DNA from: Nocardia acididurans
GTDB taxonomy: Bacteria; Actinomycetota; Actinomycetes; Mycobacteriales; Mycobacteriaceae
Direction: 5' to 3'
Assembly: GCF_016741815.1 (NCBI RefSeq)
Contig: NZ_JAERRJ010000004.1
Coordinates: 310,001-374,000 of the forward strand
Length of the DNA stretch: 64,000 bases
Shown here: positions 1 to 10,500 of the stretch, piece after piece
How the letters are laid out: every line of letters begins with the position of its first letter
Position numbering within the stretch: position 1 is the stretch's first letter
Notes under the pieces: model-generated
Told to the model about the DNA's origin: nothing
What the model saw: the letters and a program-made list of their open reading frames with translations, nothing else
The model's database searches: none
Position numbers and translations under genes: made by a program

Positions 1-65
1 GCGAAGATCGCCTTCTGGTGCGACGCCGACCCGCCGAAGCGGGCACCCTTCTTGGGCTTGGGCAT
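1..65 (-). CDS. rplQ: 50S ribosomal protein L17, N-terminal fragment
   Basis: Only the first 21 codons lie in the window; the gene runs off the left edge. The minus-strand ATG at 63-65 opens MPKPKKGARFGGSASHQKAI, the usual start of actinobacterial L17, a large-subunit protein at the peptide exit region. It is the last gene of the alpha operon, 52 bp after rpoA, with a GGAG ribosome binding site between the two. Identification rests on the N-terminal signature and on gene order. Confidence 0.9.
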   Translation of the reverse strand, partial: MPKPKKGARFGGSASHQKAIF

Positions 66-117
66 TGTGGGAATCTCCTGTGTCTAAGGACGATTCGGGG
101 CGCTGGCCCCGATCGGC

Positions 118-1176
118 CTAAAGCTGTTCGGTCTCGGCGTAGTCCTGCTCGCCGCCATCGGTGTCGCTGAACGAACCGCTGTCGCTCCAAGTGCCGCTCG
201 CCGCGTCGTAGCCGACGACGGAGGACGGATCGAAGGAAGCCGGGGAGTCCTTGAGGGACAGGCCGAGCGAGTGCAGCTTGACCTTGACCTCGTCGATGGA
301 CTTCTGGCCGAAGTTCCGGATGTCCAGCAGATCCGACTCGGTGCGGGCGACCAGCTCGCCGACGGTGTGCACGCCTTCACGCTTCAGGCAGTTGTACGAC
401 CGCACGGTGAGGTCCAGGTCCTCGATCGGCAGACCGAACGAAGCGATGTGATCCGCCTCGGCCGGGCTCGGGCCGATCTCGATGCCCTCGGCCTCGACGT
501 TCAGCTCGCGCGCGAGACCGAACAGCTCGACCAGGGTCTTGCCCGCCGACGCCAGCGCATCCCGCGCGGAGATCGAGTTCTTGGTCTCGACATCCAGGAT
601 GAGCCGGTCGAAGTCGGTGCGCTGCTCGACACGGGTCGCCTCGACCTTGTACGTCACCTTGAGAACAGGCGAGTAGATCGAGTCCACCGGGATCCGGCCG
701 ATTTCCGCACCCGACGCCTTGTTCTGCACGGCCGGGACGTAGCCGCGACCGCGCTCGACCACGAGCTCGATCTCCAGCTTGCCCTTGTCGTTCAGGGTGG
801 CGATGTGCATATCCGGGTTGTGCACGGTCACGCCCGCCGGGGGGACGATGTCACCGGCGGTGACGGTGCCCGGACCCTGCTTGCGCACGTACATGGTGAC
901 CGGCTCGTCCTCTTCGGACGACACCACGAGGCCCTTGAGGTTCAGGATGACGTCGGTGACGTCTTCCTTCACGCCCGGAACCGTGGTGAACTCGTGCAGC
1001 ACGCCGTCGATGCGGATGCTGGTGACCGCGGCACCCGGGATGCTCGAGAGCAGGGTGCGGCGCAGCGAGTTGCCGAGGGTGTAACCGAAGCCCGGCTCCA
1101 GCGGTTCGATGGTGAACCGAGAGCGGTTTTCGGACACGACCTCTTCGGTCAGCGTCGGTCGCTGTGAAATCAGCAT
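118..1176 (-). CDS. rpoA: DNA-directed RNA polymerase subunit alpha
   Basis: Encodes 352 residues, typical for actinobacterial RpoA. The N-terminal domain (residues 1 to about 230) that dimerises and nucleates beta/beta-prime assembly shows the family signatures [20 protein letters not shown] and IDGVLHEF. The C-terminal domain (about 245-320), which binds UP elements and activators, shows [14 protein letters not shown] and [10 protein letters not shown]. An acidic tail of about 30 residues follows. An AGGAGG sequence precedes the ATG. It lies between rpsD and rplQ in the conserved alpha operon and should be co-transcribed with them. Confidence 0.98.
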   Translation of the reverse strand: MLISQRPTLTEEVVSENRSRFTIEPLEPGFGYTLGNSLRRTLLSSIPGAAVTSIRIDGVLHEFTTVPGVKEDVTDVILNLKGLVVSSEEDEPVTMYVRKQGPGTVTAGDIVPPAGVTVHNPDMHIATLNDKGKLEIELVVERGRGYVPAVQNKASGAEIGRIPVDSIYSPVLKVTYKVEATRVEQRTDFDRLILDVETKNSISARDALASAGKTLVELFGLARELNVEAEGIEIGPSPAEADHIASFGLPIEDLDLTVRSYNCLKREGVHTVGELVARTESDLLDIRNFGQKSIDEVKVKLHSLGLSLKDSPASFDPSSVVGYDAASGTWSDSGSFSDTDGGEQDYAETEQL

Positions 1177-1283
1177 GGACTGTTTCCTCCTTCAAAGGCG
1201 CCCACCATTTGACGCCTACGACTTGGATTGTGCGGGAACACCTTCCGGCATTCCCGCACCAGCGGTACGCGGCTAGCGCACCT

Positions 1284-1889
1284 TTACTTCGAGTAGAACT
1301 CGACGATCAGCTGTTCCTGCAGCGGAACATCGATCTGCGCACGCTCGGGGAGCTGGTGCACCAGAATCCGCAGACGGCCGGGAACGACCTGGAGCCAGCC
1401 CGGGATCGGGCGGTCGCCGGTGGTCTCACGCGCAACCTGGAAAGGCAGCGTGGGCAGCGACTTCTCCTTGACATCGATGATGTCGTACTGCGAAACCTGG
1501 AAGCTCGGAACGTCCACCTTCACGCCGTTGACGATGAAGTGGCCGTGCGAGACCAGCTGACGAGCCTGACGACGGGTCCGAGCCAGACCGGCGCGGTACA
1601 CGACGTTGTCCAGACGGGTCTCCAGCAGACGCAGCAGGTTGTCGCCGGTCTTGCCCTTCTGGCGGTTCGCCTCTTCGTAGTAGCGGCGGAACTGCTTCTC
1701 CATGACGCCGTAGGAGAAGCGAGCCTTCTGCTTCTCCTGCAGCTGGAGCAGGTACTCGCTCTCCTTGATCCGCGCGCGGCCGTGCTGGCCGGGCGGGTAG
1801 GGACGACGCTCGAACGCCTGGTCGCCTCCGACGAGGTCGACACGAAGACGACGCGACTTGCGGGTGATGGGTCCGGTATAACGGGCCAT
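1284..1889 (-). CDS. rpsD: 30S ribosomal protein S4
   Basis: Encodes 201 residues, the usual length. The start MARYTGPITRKSRRLRVDL and the S4 RNA-binding domain segment LDNVVYRAGLARTRRQARQL are diagnostic. S4 is a primary binder of 16S rRNA and in many bacteria the translational repressor of the alpha operon; no repressor site was identified here. The actinobacterial form lacks the N-terminal zinc-binding cysteines of some S4 paralogs, and no CXXC is seen. An AGGAAG sequence precedes the ATG, 21 bp after rpsK. Confidence 0.97.
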   Translation of the reverse strand: MARYTGPITRKSRRLRVDLVGGDQAFERRPYPPGQHGRARIKESEYLLQLQEKQKARFSYGVMEKQFRRYYEEANRQKGKTGDNLLRLLETRLDNVVYRAGLARTRRQARQLVSHGHFIVNGVKVDVPSFQVSQYDIIDVKEKSLPTLPFQVARETTGDRPIPGWLQVVPGRLRILVHQLPERAQIDVPLQEQLIVEFYSK

Positions 1890-1910
1890 TTCGTTCTACT
1901 TCCTTTCCCG

Positions 1911-2324
1911 CTAGACGCGACGCCGCTTGGGCGGACGGCAGCCGTTGTGCGGCTGCGGAGTGACATCGGAGATCGAACCGACCTCGAGGCCGGCGGCCTG
2001 GAGCGAACGGATCGCGGTCTCGCGGCCCGAACCCGGGCCCTTCACGAACACGTCGACCTTCTTGACGCCGTTCTCCTGCGCCTTGCGGGCAGCGTTCTCG
2101 GCGGCGAGCTGCGCGGCGAACGGGGTCGACTTACGCGAACCCTTGAAACCGACGTGGCCCGAGGACGCCCAGGAGATGACGTTGCCTTCGGGATCGGTGA
2201 TCGACACGATCGTGTTGTTGAACGTGCTCTTGATGTGCGCGTGGCCGTGCGGGATGTTCTTCTTATCCCGGCGACGCGACTTCTGAGTCTTCTTCGGGCC
2301 CGAGGCCCGGCTCTTCGGAGGCAT
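1911..2324 (-). CDS. rpsK: 30S ribosomal protein S11
   Basis: Encodes 137 residues. The S11 core is clear: [15 protein letters not shown] near the N-terminus, the [14 protein letters not shown] stretch, and the C-terminal [18 protein letters not shown] that contacts rRNA and the S7/S18 platform. The basic N-terminal extension ([15 protein letters not shown]) is normal for actinobacteria. It lies 9 bp downstream of rpsM and 21 bp upstream of rpsD, so the genes are almost certainly co-transcribed. Confidence 0.97.
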   Translation of the reverse strand: MPPKSRASGPKKTQKSRRRDKKNIPHGHAHIKSTFNNTIVSITDPEGNVISWASSGHVGFKGSRKSTPFAAQLAAENAARKAQENGVKKVDVFVKGPGSGRETAIRSLQAAGLEVGSISDVTPQPHNGCRPPKRRRV

Positions 2325-2333
2325 GCGCTATCC

Positions 2334-2705
2334 CTACTTCTTCTTGCCGGCGACGGTCTTCTTCGGACCCTTGCGCGTGCGGGCGTTGGTCTTCGTCCGC
2401 TGGCCACGCACGGGGAGGCCGCGACGGTGCCGCAGGCCCTGGTAGCAACCGATCTCGATCTTGCGACGGATATCGGCCTGAACCTCGCGGCGCAGGTCAC
2501 CCTCGACCTTCATGTCCGAAGCCTCGATGTAATCGCGAAGCTTGGTCAGGTCGTCGTCGCTGAGATCCTTCGAGCGCAGGTCCGGGCTGACGCCGGTCTG
2601 AGCCAGGATCTCCTTGGAGCGCGTACGGCCGATGCCGAAGATGTAGGTCAGCGCGATCTCCATGCGCTTTTCGCGCGGGAGATCGACGCCCATCAGACGT
2701 GCCAT
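2334..2705 (-). CDS. rpsM: 30S ribosomal protein S13
   Basis: Encodes 123 residues. [20 protein letters not shown] at the start, the helix-two-turn-helix [11 protein letters not shown] and the basic C-terminal [20 protein letters not shown] are typical of S13, which touches tRNA and the 30S/50S bridges. The ATG at 2703-2705 is preceded by CGGAGG a little upstream. It is first in the S13-S11-S4-RpoA-L17 run but separated from rpmJ by a long gap of about 225 bp. Confidence 0.97.
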   Translation of the reverse strand: MARLMGVDLPREKRMEIALTYIFGIGRTRSKEILAQTGVSPDLRSKDLSDDDLTKLRDYIEASDMKVEGDLRREVQADIRRKIEIGCYQGLRHRRGLPVRGQRTKTNARTRKGPKKTVAGKKK

Positions 2706-2929
2706 AGTGGCGATTCCTTAACTGTTTCGGAGGTCTGCTCCCTGTCCGTCCCCTCGTGTGGGGCCCCGGCCTCCGGACCGGGGGTGAGCCGCCATCCGCC
2801 CCTTGCGGGACTCGGCGACGGCGACTGGCGCTGGGAGTTCTTCTTTTGTTGCTGCCAATCCGAACCGCGTTCGGTGCTTGGCTGGTGAGCGACCGGGCTA
2901 ACCCGGTGACGCCCGGCGCAAGGCCGGAC
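2706..2929 (-). other. Long untranslated gap between rpmJ and rpsM
   Basis: About 224 bp without a credible gene. On the minus strand it carries several short GC-rich inverted repeats, including a six-bp-arm hairpin around CCCCGG/CCGGGG near 2762-2781. Its place directly upstream of rpsM makes it the likely leader of the S13 operon, either an internal promoter or a regulatory leader. I see no certain promoter and no clear S4-binding pseudoknot. Confidence 0.4.
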
Positions 2930-3043
2930 TCAGCCCTGACGCTGCTTGTGGCGCAGGTTCTCGCAGATCACCATGACTCGCCCGTGACGGCGAATCACCT
3001 TGCACTTCTCGCAGATCGGCTTGACGGACGGCTGAACCTTCAC
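2930..3043 (-). CDS. rpmJ: 50S ribosomal protein L36
   Basis: A 37-codon gene with a GTG start at 3041-3043. It reads [20 protein letters not shown] in its first half and ends NLRHKQRQG. The four zinc ligands of the C-plus form are present (CEKC, then C and H near the end), so this is the zinc-binding version rather than the zinc-free one used under zinc starvation. It sits between infA and rpsM as in most actinobacteria. Confidence 0.96.
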   Translation of the reverse strand: MKVQPSVKPICEKCKVIRRHGRVMVICENLRHKQRQG

Positions 3044-3063
3044 GTCAGATCCAATCTGGGTTG

Positions 3064-3113
3064 GTGTTCACTGGCCGTGAACACAGTTTTTCCCCGGCCG
3101 GATCGACCGGGGA
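3064..3113. other. Two hairpins between infA and rpmJ
   Basis: GTGTTCAC/GTGAACAC (3064-3071 and 3077-3084) forms a perfect 8-bp stem with a 5-nt loop. TCCCCGG/CCGGGGA (3091-3097 and 3107-3113) forms a second stem. Five T residues lie between them on the plus strand, so the first hairpin looks like an intrinsic terminator in the plus direction, against the genes here. On the minus strand the two stems separate infA from rpmJ and may act in attenuation or mRNA processing. Confidence 0.5.
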
Positions 3114-3156
3114 ACACCCGAGAGCTCTGCTCAGTAGAAAAGCAGGCCTCGGAAAC

Positions 3157-3378
3157 TCACTTGTAGCGGTAGACGATGCGACCACGGGTCAAGTCGTAGG
3201 GCGAGAGCTCCACGACGACGCGGTCCTCGGGCAGGATGCGAATGTAGTGCTGCCGCATCTTGCCGCTGATGTGGGCCAGAACCTTATGGCCGTTCTCCAG
3301 CTCGATCCGGAACATCGCATTGGGCAACGGCTCGATGACCCGGCCCTCGACCTCGATGGCCCCTTCCTTCTTCGCCAT
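3157..3378 (-). CDS. infA: Translation initiation factor IF-1
   Basis: Encodes 73 residues, the standard size. [20 protein letters not shown] opens the S1-like OB fold, [19 protein letters not shown] is the core and [15 protein letters not shown] the end. IF-1 occupies the 30S A site during initiation. It heads the minus-strand run infA-rpmJ-rpsM-rpsK-rpsD-rpoA-rplQ. A GGAGG-type site precedes the ATG. The divergent gene at 3683 leaves about 300 bp for both promoters. Confidence 0.97.
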   Translation of the reverse strand: MAKKEGAIEVEGRVIEPLPNAMFRIELENGHKVLAHISGKMRQHYIRILPEDRVVVELSPYDLTRGRIVYRYK

Positions 3379-3494
3379 ATCCTCCGCGATTCCCGGTTCT
3401 GGCTGAACCTGGTTGGTTCATGCTCATGACGGCTGGTCGGCTCTCTGCAGTTCGTCTCGCACATCAGTCGACCCGGTGACATACTGCTCCGCAC

Positions 3495-3510
3495 GGCATG
3501 TGTACATGCC
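3495..3510. promoter_or_regulatory. Palindrome in the infA/ParA-like divergent region
   Basis: GGCATGT-GT-ACATGCC is a perfect 7-bp-arm inverted repeat. It lies 117 bp upstream of the infA start and 172 bp upstream of the GTG of the ParA-like gene, within the 304-bp stretch 3379-3682 that has no credible gene. The symmetry suggests a dimeric regulator site, but no regulator is known from the sequence. Confidence 0.35.
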
Positions 3511-3682
3511 ACAGCCACGAATAGATGCACCGCCGAACTACTTTACCCGTTTCCCCAGATCCGGCCAAATACGGGTGCGTCCACGTGCGCGAGAACACGC
3601 TCTCCCCGCGCGGGTTCCCGCGAGATCGCTAAACTACGGCCTTGTCCAGCCAGATCGGTCGAGCGCCCCGGGGGTACATGTC

Positions 3683-6600
3683 GTGAGCCGCAACAACGAT
3701 GGGCTCCCCATGCTCCCGCCATGGCTGTCCGAGTCCGAGGCCACCGACTCCGGCTACGAACCACCCGTGCAGAACCTCCCGCGAGACGAGGAAATCCCGG
3801 AGAAGAAGTCCCGCGGCGGGCTCTTCGGTCGGCGCAAATCCCGCAAGGGCACCGAGCCCGACACCCCGCCGGCCCCGGGCACGGACGGATCACCGCATCA
3901 CGAGCCACTACCCACGCCGAGCAGGCAGCCCGCCCCGAGCCCCGAGTCCGGCGACTGGGCGGCAGGCGGCCCTTCGCGCTTCAACGCCCCACCCCCGAAT
4001 ACCGGTCGGCCGCCCGCGCCGCAGGCCCCGATCCCGGGTCAGCCGCCCGCGCAGAACGCGTACCCGCATACCCCGGCCCCGGGTCCCGAGGCGCAGCAGC
4101 CGCACCCGGGCTTCTCAGCGCCCGCGGCCCCGCAACGGCACCCGTCGGCCCCGCAACCGCAGCACCCCGCGCCCGCGCAACCACAATCCCCCGCGCCCGC
4201 GCAACCACAGCCCCCCGCAGTCCCGGCGGACCCGACCACACGCATCCCGGTCTCGCCCGCTCACACCACCGGCGCTCCCACGCCGCTGCACGAGTCCGTG
4301 ACCCCGGCGTCCGCCGCCGCACCTGCGCACTCCGCGCCGAATACGGCGGCCCCGGCGAATGCGGGCGGCGCTGATTCGGATCCGCGATCCGCGCAATCCG
4401 CCGAGGCAGGGCCGGCCGACACCGGGCCGGACGTGCGACAGCCCAGCGATTCGCCCAGTCCAGCGGCCACCGGACGGCACCACGCGGTGGATGTTCCGCT
4501 TCCCCTCGAACCGCAGCGGCCGTTCTCGACCCAACCGGACAGCCGCTCGGCGGACTCGGCTTCGCAGCGTCAGCAAGACGCGTCCAGCGGCGCCGGGGCC
4601 GCGCAGCCACTTCCACCCCTCCCGCCGCCGCCCCAGCAGAGCGCGGGCGCGGCGGGCCGCCCACCACTTCCGCCACCCCCGCCCACCGCACCGAATCAGG
4701 GTGCGCCACAATCGAATCCGCCGCGCGAGACACAGCCCGGCTCGACTCCGACGGCATTCGGGCCCGGCGATATCCATGCTCCGGCATCGGATGTGCCGCT
4801 GCCGCGGCCGACGGCCGGACAGCCCGATGAAGGTGTTTCGGAGCCGAACACTGCTGCGGTCCCCGAACCTCGGCCGGGGCGAGTGAGTCCGCCACAGCCG
4901 GACCCGCGGTCGTACCGCGCGCCCGAATCGGAGCCGCCCCCGGCACCCGGCACCGGAAATCCGCCCGGCGCGGCCGGCGCACCGACCATGACGTGGGGTG
5001 ACCCGAACGCGGTCAACGGTCAGGCGCCCGTGCCGCCGTCACAGGCGGGTCACCCGGTGCAGCCGCCGGCCCAGCCCACCACGCCGCCGTCCCAAGCGGG
5101 TCACCCGGTGCAGCCGCCGGCCCAGCCCATGCCCGGAGTCGAGGCGGGCCAACCGGACGCGGCACACCAGGCGCCGGGCCAGGGGAGGCCGGACGGCCTC
5201 GATCGGTCCGGTGCCCTCCATGATTCGGATGTGATGCGGCCGGAAACCGCACCCACGCGCGCCCCCGGCGAGACTCCGTCCGCGCAGAATCCGAATCTGC
5301 CTCCCACTCAGGCCGTGCCGGAGGTCACCGCGGGGCAGGGCGACCGGGCGCCATCCTCCATGCCCGACGCGTCCGCGCCCTCCGAACCGGCCAACGGCGT
5401 ATCGCCGGCGACCCCCAACGGGCTTCCCATCAGGGCTCCCGGCAGTTCCGCGGCTCCCCCGCAGCTGGCTCCCCGCTCGTATCGCGCGCCGGAATCCGAA
5501 GCGCCACCGCATCCCGGGCCGGGCACCACTGCGCCGCAAGCGAATCCGCGGCAGCAGCCCGCACCGGACGCCACTACCCGATTCACCGGAGGGATACCGA
5601 CCGGAACGTCCGGCGTTCCGGAGCAACCCCCGCGCCCGACAACCGACCACCCTGCCGCCGCGACAGGGCAATCCCCTGACCTGCCACCCACACAGGCGAT
5701 GCCGGGCGTGGGACAGTCCACACACGGCCCGCAGTCGCATCGCGCTCCGGAGTCGGAGAGTGCACCGGCCCCCGGCGCCGAACCTGCCGCCGCGACGACC
5801 AGGTGGACTCCAGACAGCGCAGGCGCATCGAATTCGGCTGCACCGCAGGAGAATTCGTGGCTCGATCCCACGGATCGGGATGGGGCGGGCGGCCGGCACG
5901 CCGGACAGCACGCTGCGCCGCCGAGTCACTCGGCTCAGGCACACCACGGCGCTCCGGCGGCGGAGCACGGCCGGTACGGCACGCCGGGTTATGGAGCACC
6001 CGGCCAATCCGCCCCGCATGCGGGTCAGGCCGCACCGGGACAGTATGGGTCGCCGGGTATGCCGGGCCAATCCGGAGCGCCCACGGGACCGGGGGCGCAA
6101 GCGCAGTTCCAGATCCCCGGCCCCGGCTCTCCCGGGCAGTACGAAACATCCACGGGCGCAGGCGCTTCCGGGCAGTACAGCGCACCCGAGGGTCTCGGAG
6201 CTCCGGGACCGTACGGCGCTGCCACTGCGCCCGGTGCGGGCGCACAGTACGGTGCGCCTGCGGGACCTGGCGGGACGGAGCAGTCCGGCGCATCTGAGGG
6301 ACCAGGCGGGACAGGGCAATCCGGCGCGCCCGCGGGACCTGGCGGGGCGGGCTGGTATGACGGTCCTGCCGCACCGGGTGAGGCGGGGCGGTACAGCGCC
6401 ACTCCGGGGTTGTACGGCGCTCCCGCCGGGCCGGGCGCTCCGGGGCAGTACGGCGGGCCGGATGGCGCGGGGCGGCATGGCGCGCCCGGACGGCCTGTGC
6501 CCTCGCTGGACGATGTGCCGGTGCGGCGGACCAAGAAGGCCGCGGGGTCTGGGTGGCGTAAAGCTGTGCACCATATGTCGGGTGGGGCCATCAATCCGGG

Positions 6601-7423
6601 GATGTCGGCCGAGGAGTTGCGGCTGCAGGAGTTGGTGGCCCGGATTCGGCAGCCGGTGCGGGGGGATTACCGGATCGCGGTGCTGTCACTGAAGGGTGGC
6701 GTGGGGAAGACGACCACGACCATGGGGCTGGGGTCGACCTTCGCTTCGGTGCGCGGTGATCGGGTGATCGCGGTGGACGCGAATCCGGACTTCGGGACAC
6801 TGTCGCAGCGGGTGCCGTTGCAGACGCGGTCGACGGTCCGGGATCTATTGCTGGATCAGAGCATTCAGCGGTATTCGGATGTGCGGCGGCATACCTCGCA
6901 GGGCGGCAGCCGACTGGAAGTGCTGGCCAGCGAACGGGATCCGGCGGCGTCGGAGGCCTTCAGCGAGGAGGAGTACCGGGCGGTCGCGCGGATTCTGCAG
7001 CGCTTCTACAACATCATCCTCACCGATTGCGGTACGGGTCTGATGCACTCGGCGATGGCGGGCGTCCTCGATCTCGCCCATTCGCTGGTGCTGATCTCGT
7101 CGTCGGCCATCGACGGCGCGAGAAGCGCTGCGGCCACCCTGGATTGGCTGTCCCTGCACGGCCACGACCACCTGGTGCGCAATGCGGTGGTGGTCATCAA
7201 TCTGCCGCGTCCGGGCGCCCCGAATGTGGGCATCAACCAGCTCCGCGACTATTTCCTGTCGCGCTGCCGGGCCGTGCACATCATTCCGTACGACGCTCAC
7301 CTGAGCGAGGGCGCGGAGATCGATCTGACCCGCCTGCACAAGAACACCAAGCGCGCCCTGGTCGAGCTGGCGGCCACGGTGGCCGACGACTTCGCCACCG
7401 ATCACCGCCGCTATCGGGGCTGA
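3683..7423 (+). CDS. ParA/MinD-family ATPase with giant Pro/Ala/Gly-rich N-terminal region (EspI-like)
   Basis: About 1246 residues from the GTG at 3683, chosen because SRNNDGLPMLPPWLSESE looks like a real N-terminus; the upstream in-frame sequence does not look like protein, and a G-rich stretch (CGGGGGT) lies 9-14 bp before. Residues 1 to about 970 are disordered and rich in P, A, G, Q and S, with internal repeats. The last 270 residues are a ParA/MinD ATPase: the Walker A LKGGVGKTTTTMGL has its first Lys near residue 1004, followed by VIAVDANPDFGTL and later ILTDCGTGL. This layout matches EspI of mycobacterial ESX-1 and the SCO5717 growth-regulating ATPase family. The ESX locus starts 22 kb away, so a role in ESX or polar growth is an inference. 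Confidence 0.8.
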   Translation: MSRNNDGLPMLPPWLSESEATDSGYEPPVQNLPRDEEIPEKKSRGGLFGRRKSRKGTEPDTPPAPGTDGSPHHEPLPTPSRQPAPSPESGDWAAGGPSRFNAPPPNTGRPPAPQAPIPGQPPAQNAYPHTPAPGPEAQQPHPGFSAPAAPQRHPSAPQPQHPAPAQPQSPAPAQPQPPAVPADPTTRIPVSPAHTTGAPTPLHESVTPASAAAPAHSAPNTAAPANAGGADSDPRSAQSAEAGPADTGPDVRQPSDSPSPAATGRHHAVDVPLPLEPQRPFSTQPDSRSADSASQRQQDASSGAGAAQPLPPLPPPPQQSAGAAGRPPLPPPPPTAPNQGAPQSNPPRETQPGSTPTAFGPGDIHAPASDVPLPRPTAGQPDEGVSEPNTAAVPEPRPGRVSPPQPDPRSYRAPESEPPPAPGTGNPPGAAGAPTMTWGDPNAVNGQAPVPPSQAGHPVQPPAQPTTPPSQAGHPVQPPAQPMPGVEAGQPDAAHQAPGQGRPDGLDRSGALHDSDVMRPETAPTRAPGETPSAQNPNLPPTQAVPEVTAGQGDRAPSSMPDASAPSEPANGVSPATPNGLPIRAPGSSAAPPQLAPRSYRAPESEAPPHPGPGTTAPQANPRQQPAPDATTRFTGGIPTGTSGVPEQPPRPTTDHPAAATGQSPDLPPTQAMPGVGQSTHGPQSHRAPESESAPAPGAEPAAATTRWTPDSAGASNSAAPQENSWLDPTDRDGAGGRHAGQHAAPPSHSAQAHHGAPAAEHGRYGTPGYGAPGQSAPHAGQAAPGQYGSPGMPGQSGAPTGPGAQAQFQIPGPGSPGQYETSTGAGASGQYSAPEGLGAPGPYGAATAPGAGAQYGAPAGPGGTEQSGASEGPGGTGQSGAPAGPGGAGWYDGPAAPGEAGRYSATPGLYGAPAGPGAPGQYGGPDGAGRHGAPGRPVPSLDDVPVRRTKKAAGSGWRKAVHHMSGGAINPGMSAEELRLQELVARIRQPVRGDYRIAVLSLKGGVGKTTTTMGLGSTFASVRGDRVIAVDANPDFGTLSQRVPLQTRSTVRDLLLDQSIQRYSDVRRHTSQGGSRLEVLASERDPAASEAFSEEEYRAVARILQRFYNIILTDCGTGLMHSAMAGVLDLAHSLVLISSSAIDGARSAAATLDWLSLHGHDHLVRNAVVVINLPRPGAPNVGINQLRDYFLSRCRAVHIIPYDAHLSEGAEIDLTRLHKNTKRALVELAATVADDFATDHRRYRG
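5032..5133 (+). repeat. Direct repeat of 51 bp within the ParA-like gene
   Basis: Two tandem copies encode PPSQAGHPVQPPAQP with few mismatches. The same N-terminal region has three dispersed copies of a SYRAPESE-type motif (near 4908, 5473 and 5727) and, at about 6040-6470, many imperfect GAPxGPG-type units. They point to expansion by local duplication of the disordered region. Confidence 0.7.
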
Positions 7424-7573
7424 TCCCTCCGGACCGCCGCGGCGGCCCACCCCGGCAATGGACAGGACGGCGTGTGCGGATCACCCGCGCACGCCGGTTC
7501 GGCGGCTGTGTCCTGCGTCTCTGTGCGGCAGATTTGCTGACATCAAGTCGGTCACGCGCAGGGAGTGGAACGA

Positions 7574-10500
7574 ATGCACCGCGGAGCAGGCACGGGAACG
7601 CTGGACGTGGTTCGGAGCGAGGCCGCCGTGCCGCGACTCGAGTTCACCCGGGTAACCGGGCCCGCACCCCAGGCCCGGCTCAGCTGGCTCGCCCCGGCGC
7701 TGGACCGCACCCCGGCATCGACCACACCGCTGGAATCGACCACGCCGGACCGCACCCCGGCATCGACCACACCGCTGGAATCGACCACGCCGGACCGCAC
7801 CCCGGCATCGACCACACCGCTGGAATCGACCGCGCCGGACCGCACCCCGGCAATCGCACCACTGGAAACGACCGCGCCGGATCGCGCCTCGGCATCGATC
7901 GCAGCGCGGAATTCGACCGTGGCACCCGATTCTTCGGACCTGCCGCAGCCGCGAGATTCAGCCGAGATCCCCGATCTCACCGAGCTGGTGGAGATCTTCG
8001 CGGCGCTCGGCCTGCATGTCACCGCGCACGAGGTGAGCGCCCCGTCCGAGCATCGATTCACCTTCCGCCGCACCACATTCGACCTGTCGGGCGCGACCAC
8101 CGTGGAGATCGCGGCGGCCTTCGTCGCGGCGGCCACCGGCGAGCTGGAGGTGGACGGGTTCCTCGGCCTGGTGGGGTCGGCCGGTCTGGGCTGGCGGGAT
8201 GCCCTGCTGGTGCGGATCGCCTGCCGGTATCTGCGCCAGGCGGGCCTGCGCACGGGCGCCGGTACCAGCGTCGAAATCCTCACCGCGCACGCGGATTTCG
8301 TGCGCGCGTTCGTGGAGTTGTTCCACGCCGCTTTCGATCCGGAGCGGGCGGCCGATCGGGAGGCGTCGGTGGCCGCGGCGGACAGCCGGGCCCTGACACT
8401 GCTGGAGGCCGCCACCACGCTGCCGGAGGATCAGCTGCTGCGCGGCCTGTACACGTTCTGCGCTGCGGTGTTGCGCACCAACTGGTTTCAGCCGGATCGG
8501 GAGGTGGCGGCGTTCAAGCTGGATCCCGCGCGCCTGTCGGTGGCGGCGCCGGTCACCCCGTATCGGGAGATCTTCGTGCATGCCGCGAGGGTGGAGGGCA
8601 GTCACGTGCGCGGTGGCGCTATCGCGCGGGGTGGGTTGCGCTGGTCGGACCGGCCCGACGACTTCCGCACCGAGGTGCTGGGGTTGATGAAGACCCAGTC
8701 GGTGAAGAATTCCGTGATCGTGCCGATGGGCGCGAAGGGCGCGTTCGTGGTGCGCGGCACCGCGAGTGAGCTGCGCGGGGGCGCACGAGGCACCGCGTCC
8801 GGCTCCCGGATTACCGCCCGGGGCACCGCGGCCGATCCGCATGCGGTGCGGCGCGCGTACGCGGCCTTCATCGGCGGGCTGCTGGACGTGACGGACAATA
8901 TCGTCGACGGTGCGGTGGTGCCGCCCGCGCACACGGTGGTGCGGGACGGCCCGGATCCGTATCTGGTGGTCGCGGCCGACAAGGGCACCGCCCGGTTCTC
9001 GGATCTGGCGAACGGCATCGCGGTGGAGCGCGGGTTCTGGCTGGGCGACGCGTTCGCCTCCGGCGGGCGCACCGGTTACGACCACAAGGGTCTGGGTATC
9101 ACCGCGCGGGGCGCGTGGCGGTCGATCAGACGGCATCTGGGTGAGCTCGGAATCGATCCGGACGCACAGGCTTTCACCGTCGCCGGGATCGGCGACATGT
9201 CGGGTGACGTGTTCGGCAACGGCATGCTGGAGACCGATCGCATCATGCTGGTGGCGGCGTTCGACCACCGGCACATCTTCCTGGACCCGAACCCGGATCC
9301 GGTGCTGTCGTTCCGCGAGCGCGAACGGCTGGCCGGTCTGGAGCGCGGCAGCTGGGCGGACTACGACCGTGCGCTCCTCTCGGCGGGCGGCGGGGTGTGG
9401 CCGCGATCGGCGAAGTCGGTGCCGCTGTCGCCGCAGGTGCGGGATCGGCTCGGCGTGACGGCCACGGAAATGACCGCCCCGGAGCTGATTCGGGCGATTC
9501 TGAGCGCGCGGGTGGATCTGCTGTTCAACGGCGGCATCGGCACCTACGTGCGGGCCACCGGGGAATCGGATGCCGAAGTGGCCGATCCCACCAATGACGA
9601 TGTGCGGGTGACCGCGGATCGACTGTCCTGCAGGGTGATCGGCGAGGGCGGCAATCTGGGGCTGACCCAGCGGGCCCGGATCGAGTTCGCCGTCGCGGGC
9701 GGCCGGGTGAACGCCGACTTCATCGACAACGCGGCGGGTGTGGCGATCTCGGATCGCGAGGTGAATCTGAAGATCGCTTTGAATACCGCTGTGGCACAGG
9801 GTGATCTGACCGTTGCCGAGCGCGATGCCCTCCTGACGGCCGCCACGGAGGACGTGGTCGCGGCGGTCCTCGCCGACTGTGACCGTCAGGCCCTGGCCAT
9901 CAGCCTGGCCGAGGCTCACGCGCCCTTCCTGATCGACCGGCACGGTCGGCTGATCGAGAATCTGGAACAGGCGGCGGGTATCGATCGCACGGCCGAATTC
10001 CTACCCGCCCCTGCGGAATTGGCTGCCCGTCGCCGGGCCGGGACGGGTCTGGTGCGCCCGGAGATCGCGGTCCTGCTCGCCATGTCGAAGAACCTGGTGC
10101 GCGATGAACTGCTGGCCTCCGACGCCCTGGACGATCCGATCGTGGCGGGCACGCTGCTGGGTTACTTCCCGGAGCGGATGCGAAAGCTGGTGCCGGAGGC
10201 GGTATTCCGCGCCCATCCCGTGGCACGCGAGATCGTGGCGGTGACGGCCGCCAATCAGGTGATCAACCGGGTCGGCCCCGGCATGATCCACCGCCTCGAG
10301 GAGCGGGTCGGCGCGGGCACCGCCCAGATCGTGCTGGCCTGCACCGCGGTACAGTCCATCCTCGATATCGACGGCTGGTGGCGGGACGCGCTGGCGCTGC
10401 CGGTCGCGCCGCAGTCCCGGTTGAGCGTGCTGACCGGTATCCAGGACGCGATCGAACAGTCGACGGCCTGGTTGCTGGCCCGCCATCGCGCGCACAGCTG

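Noticed and set aside
7958..9943. A long minus-strand frame opposite gdh
   Set aside because: The sense strand encodes clear glutamate dehydrogenase motifs; the antisense protein is low-complexity and His/Arg-rich.
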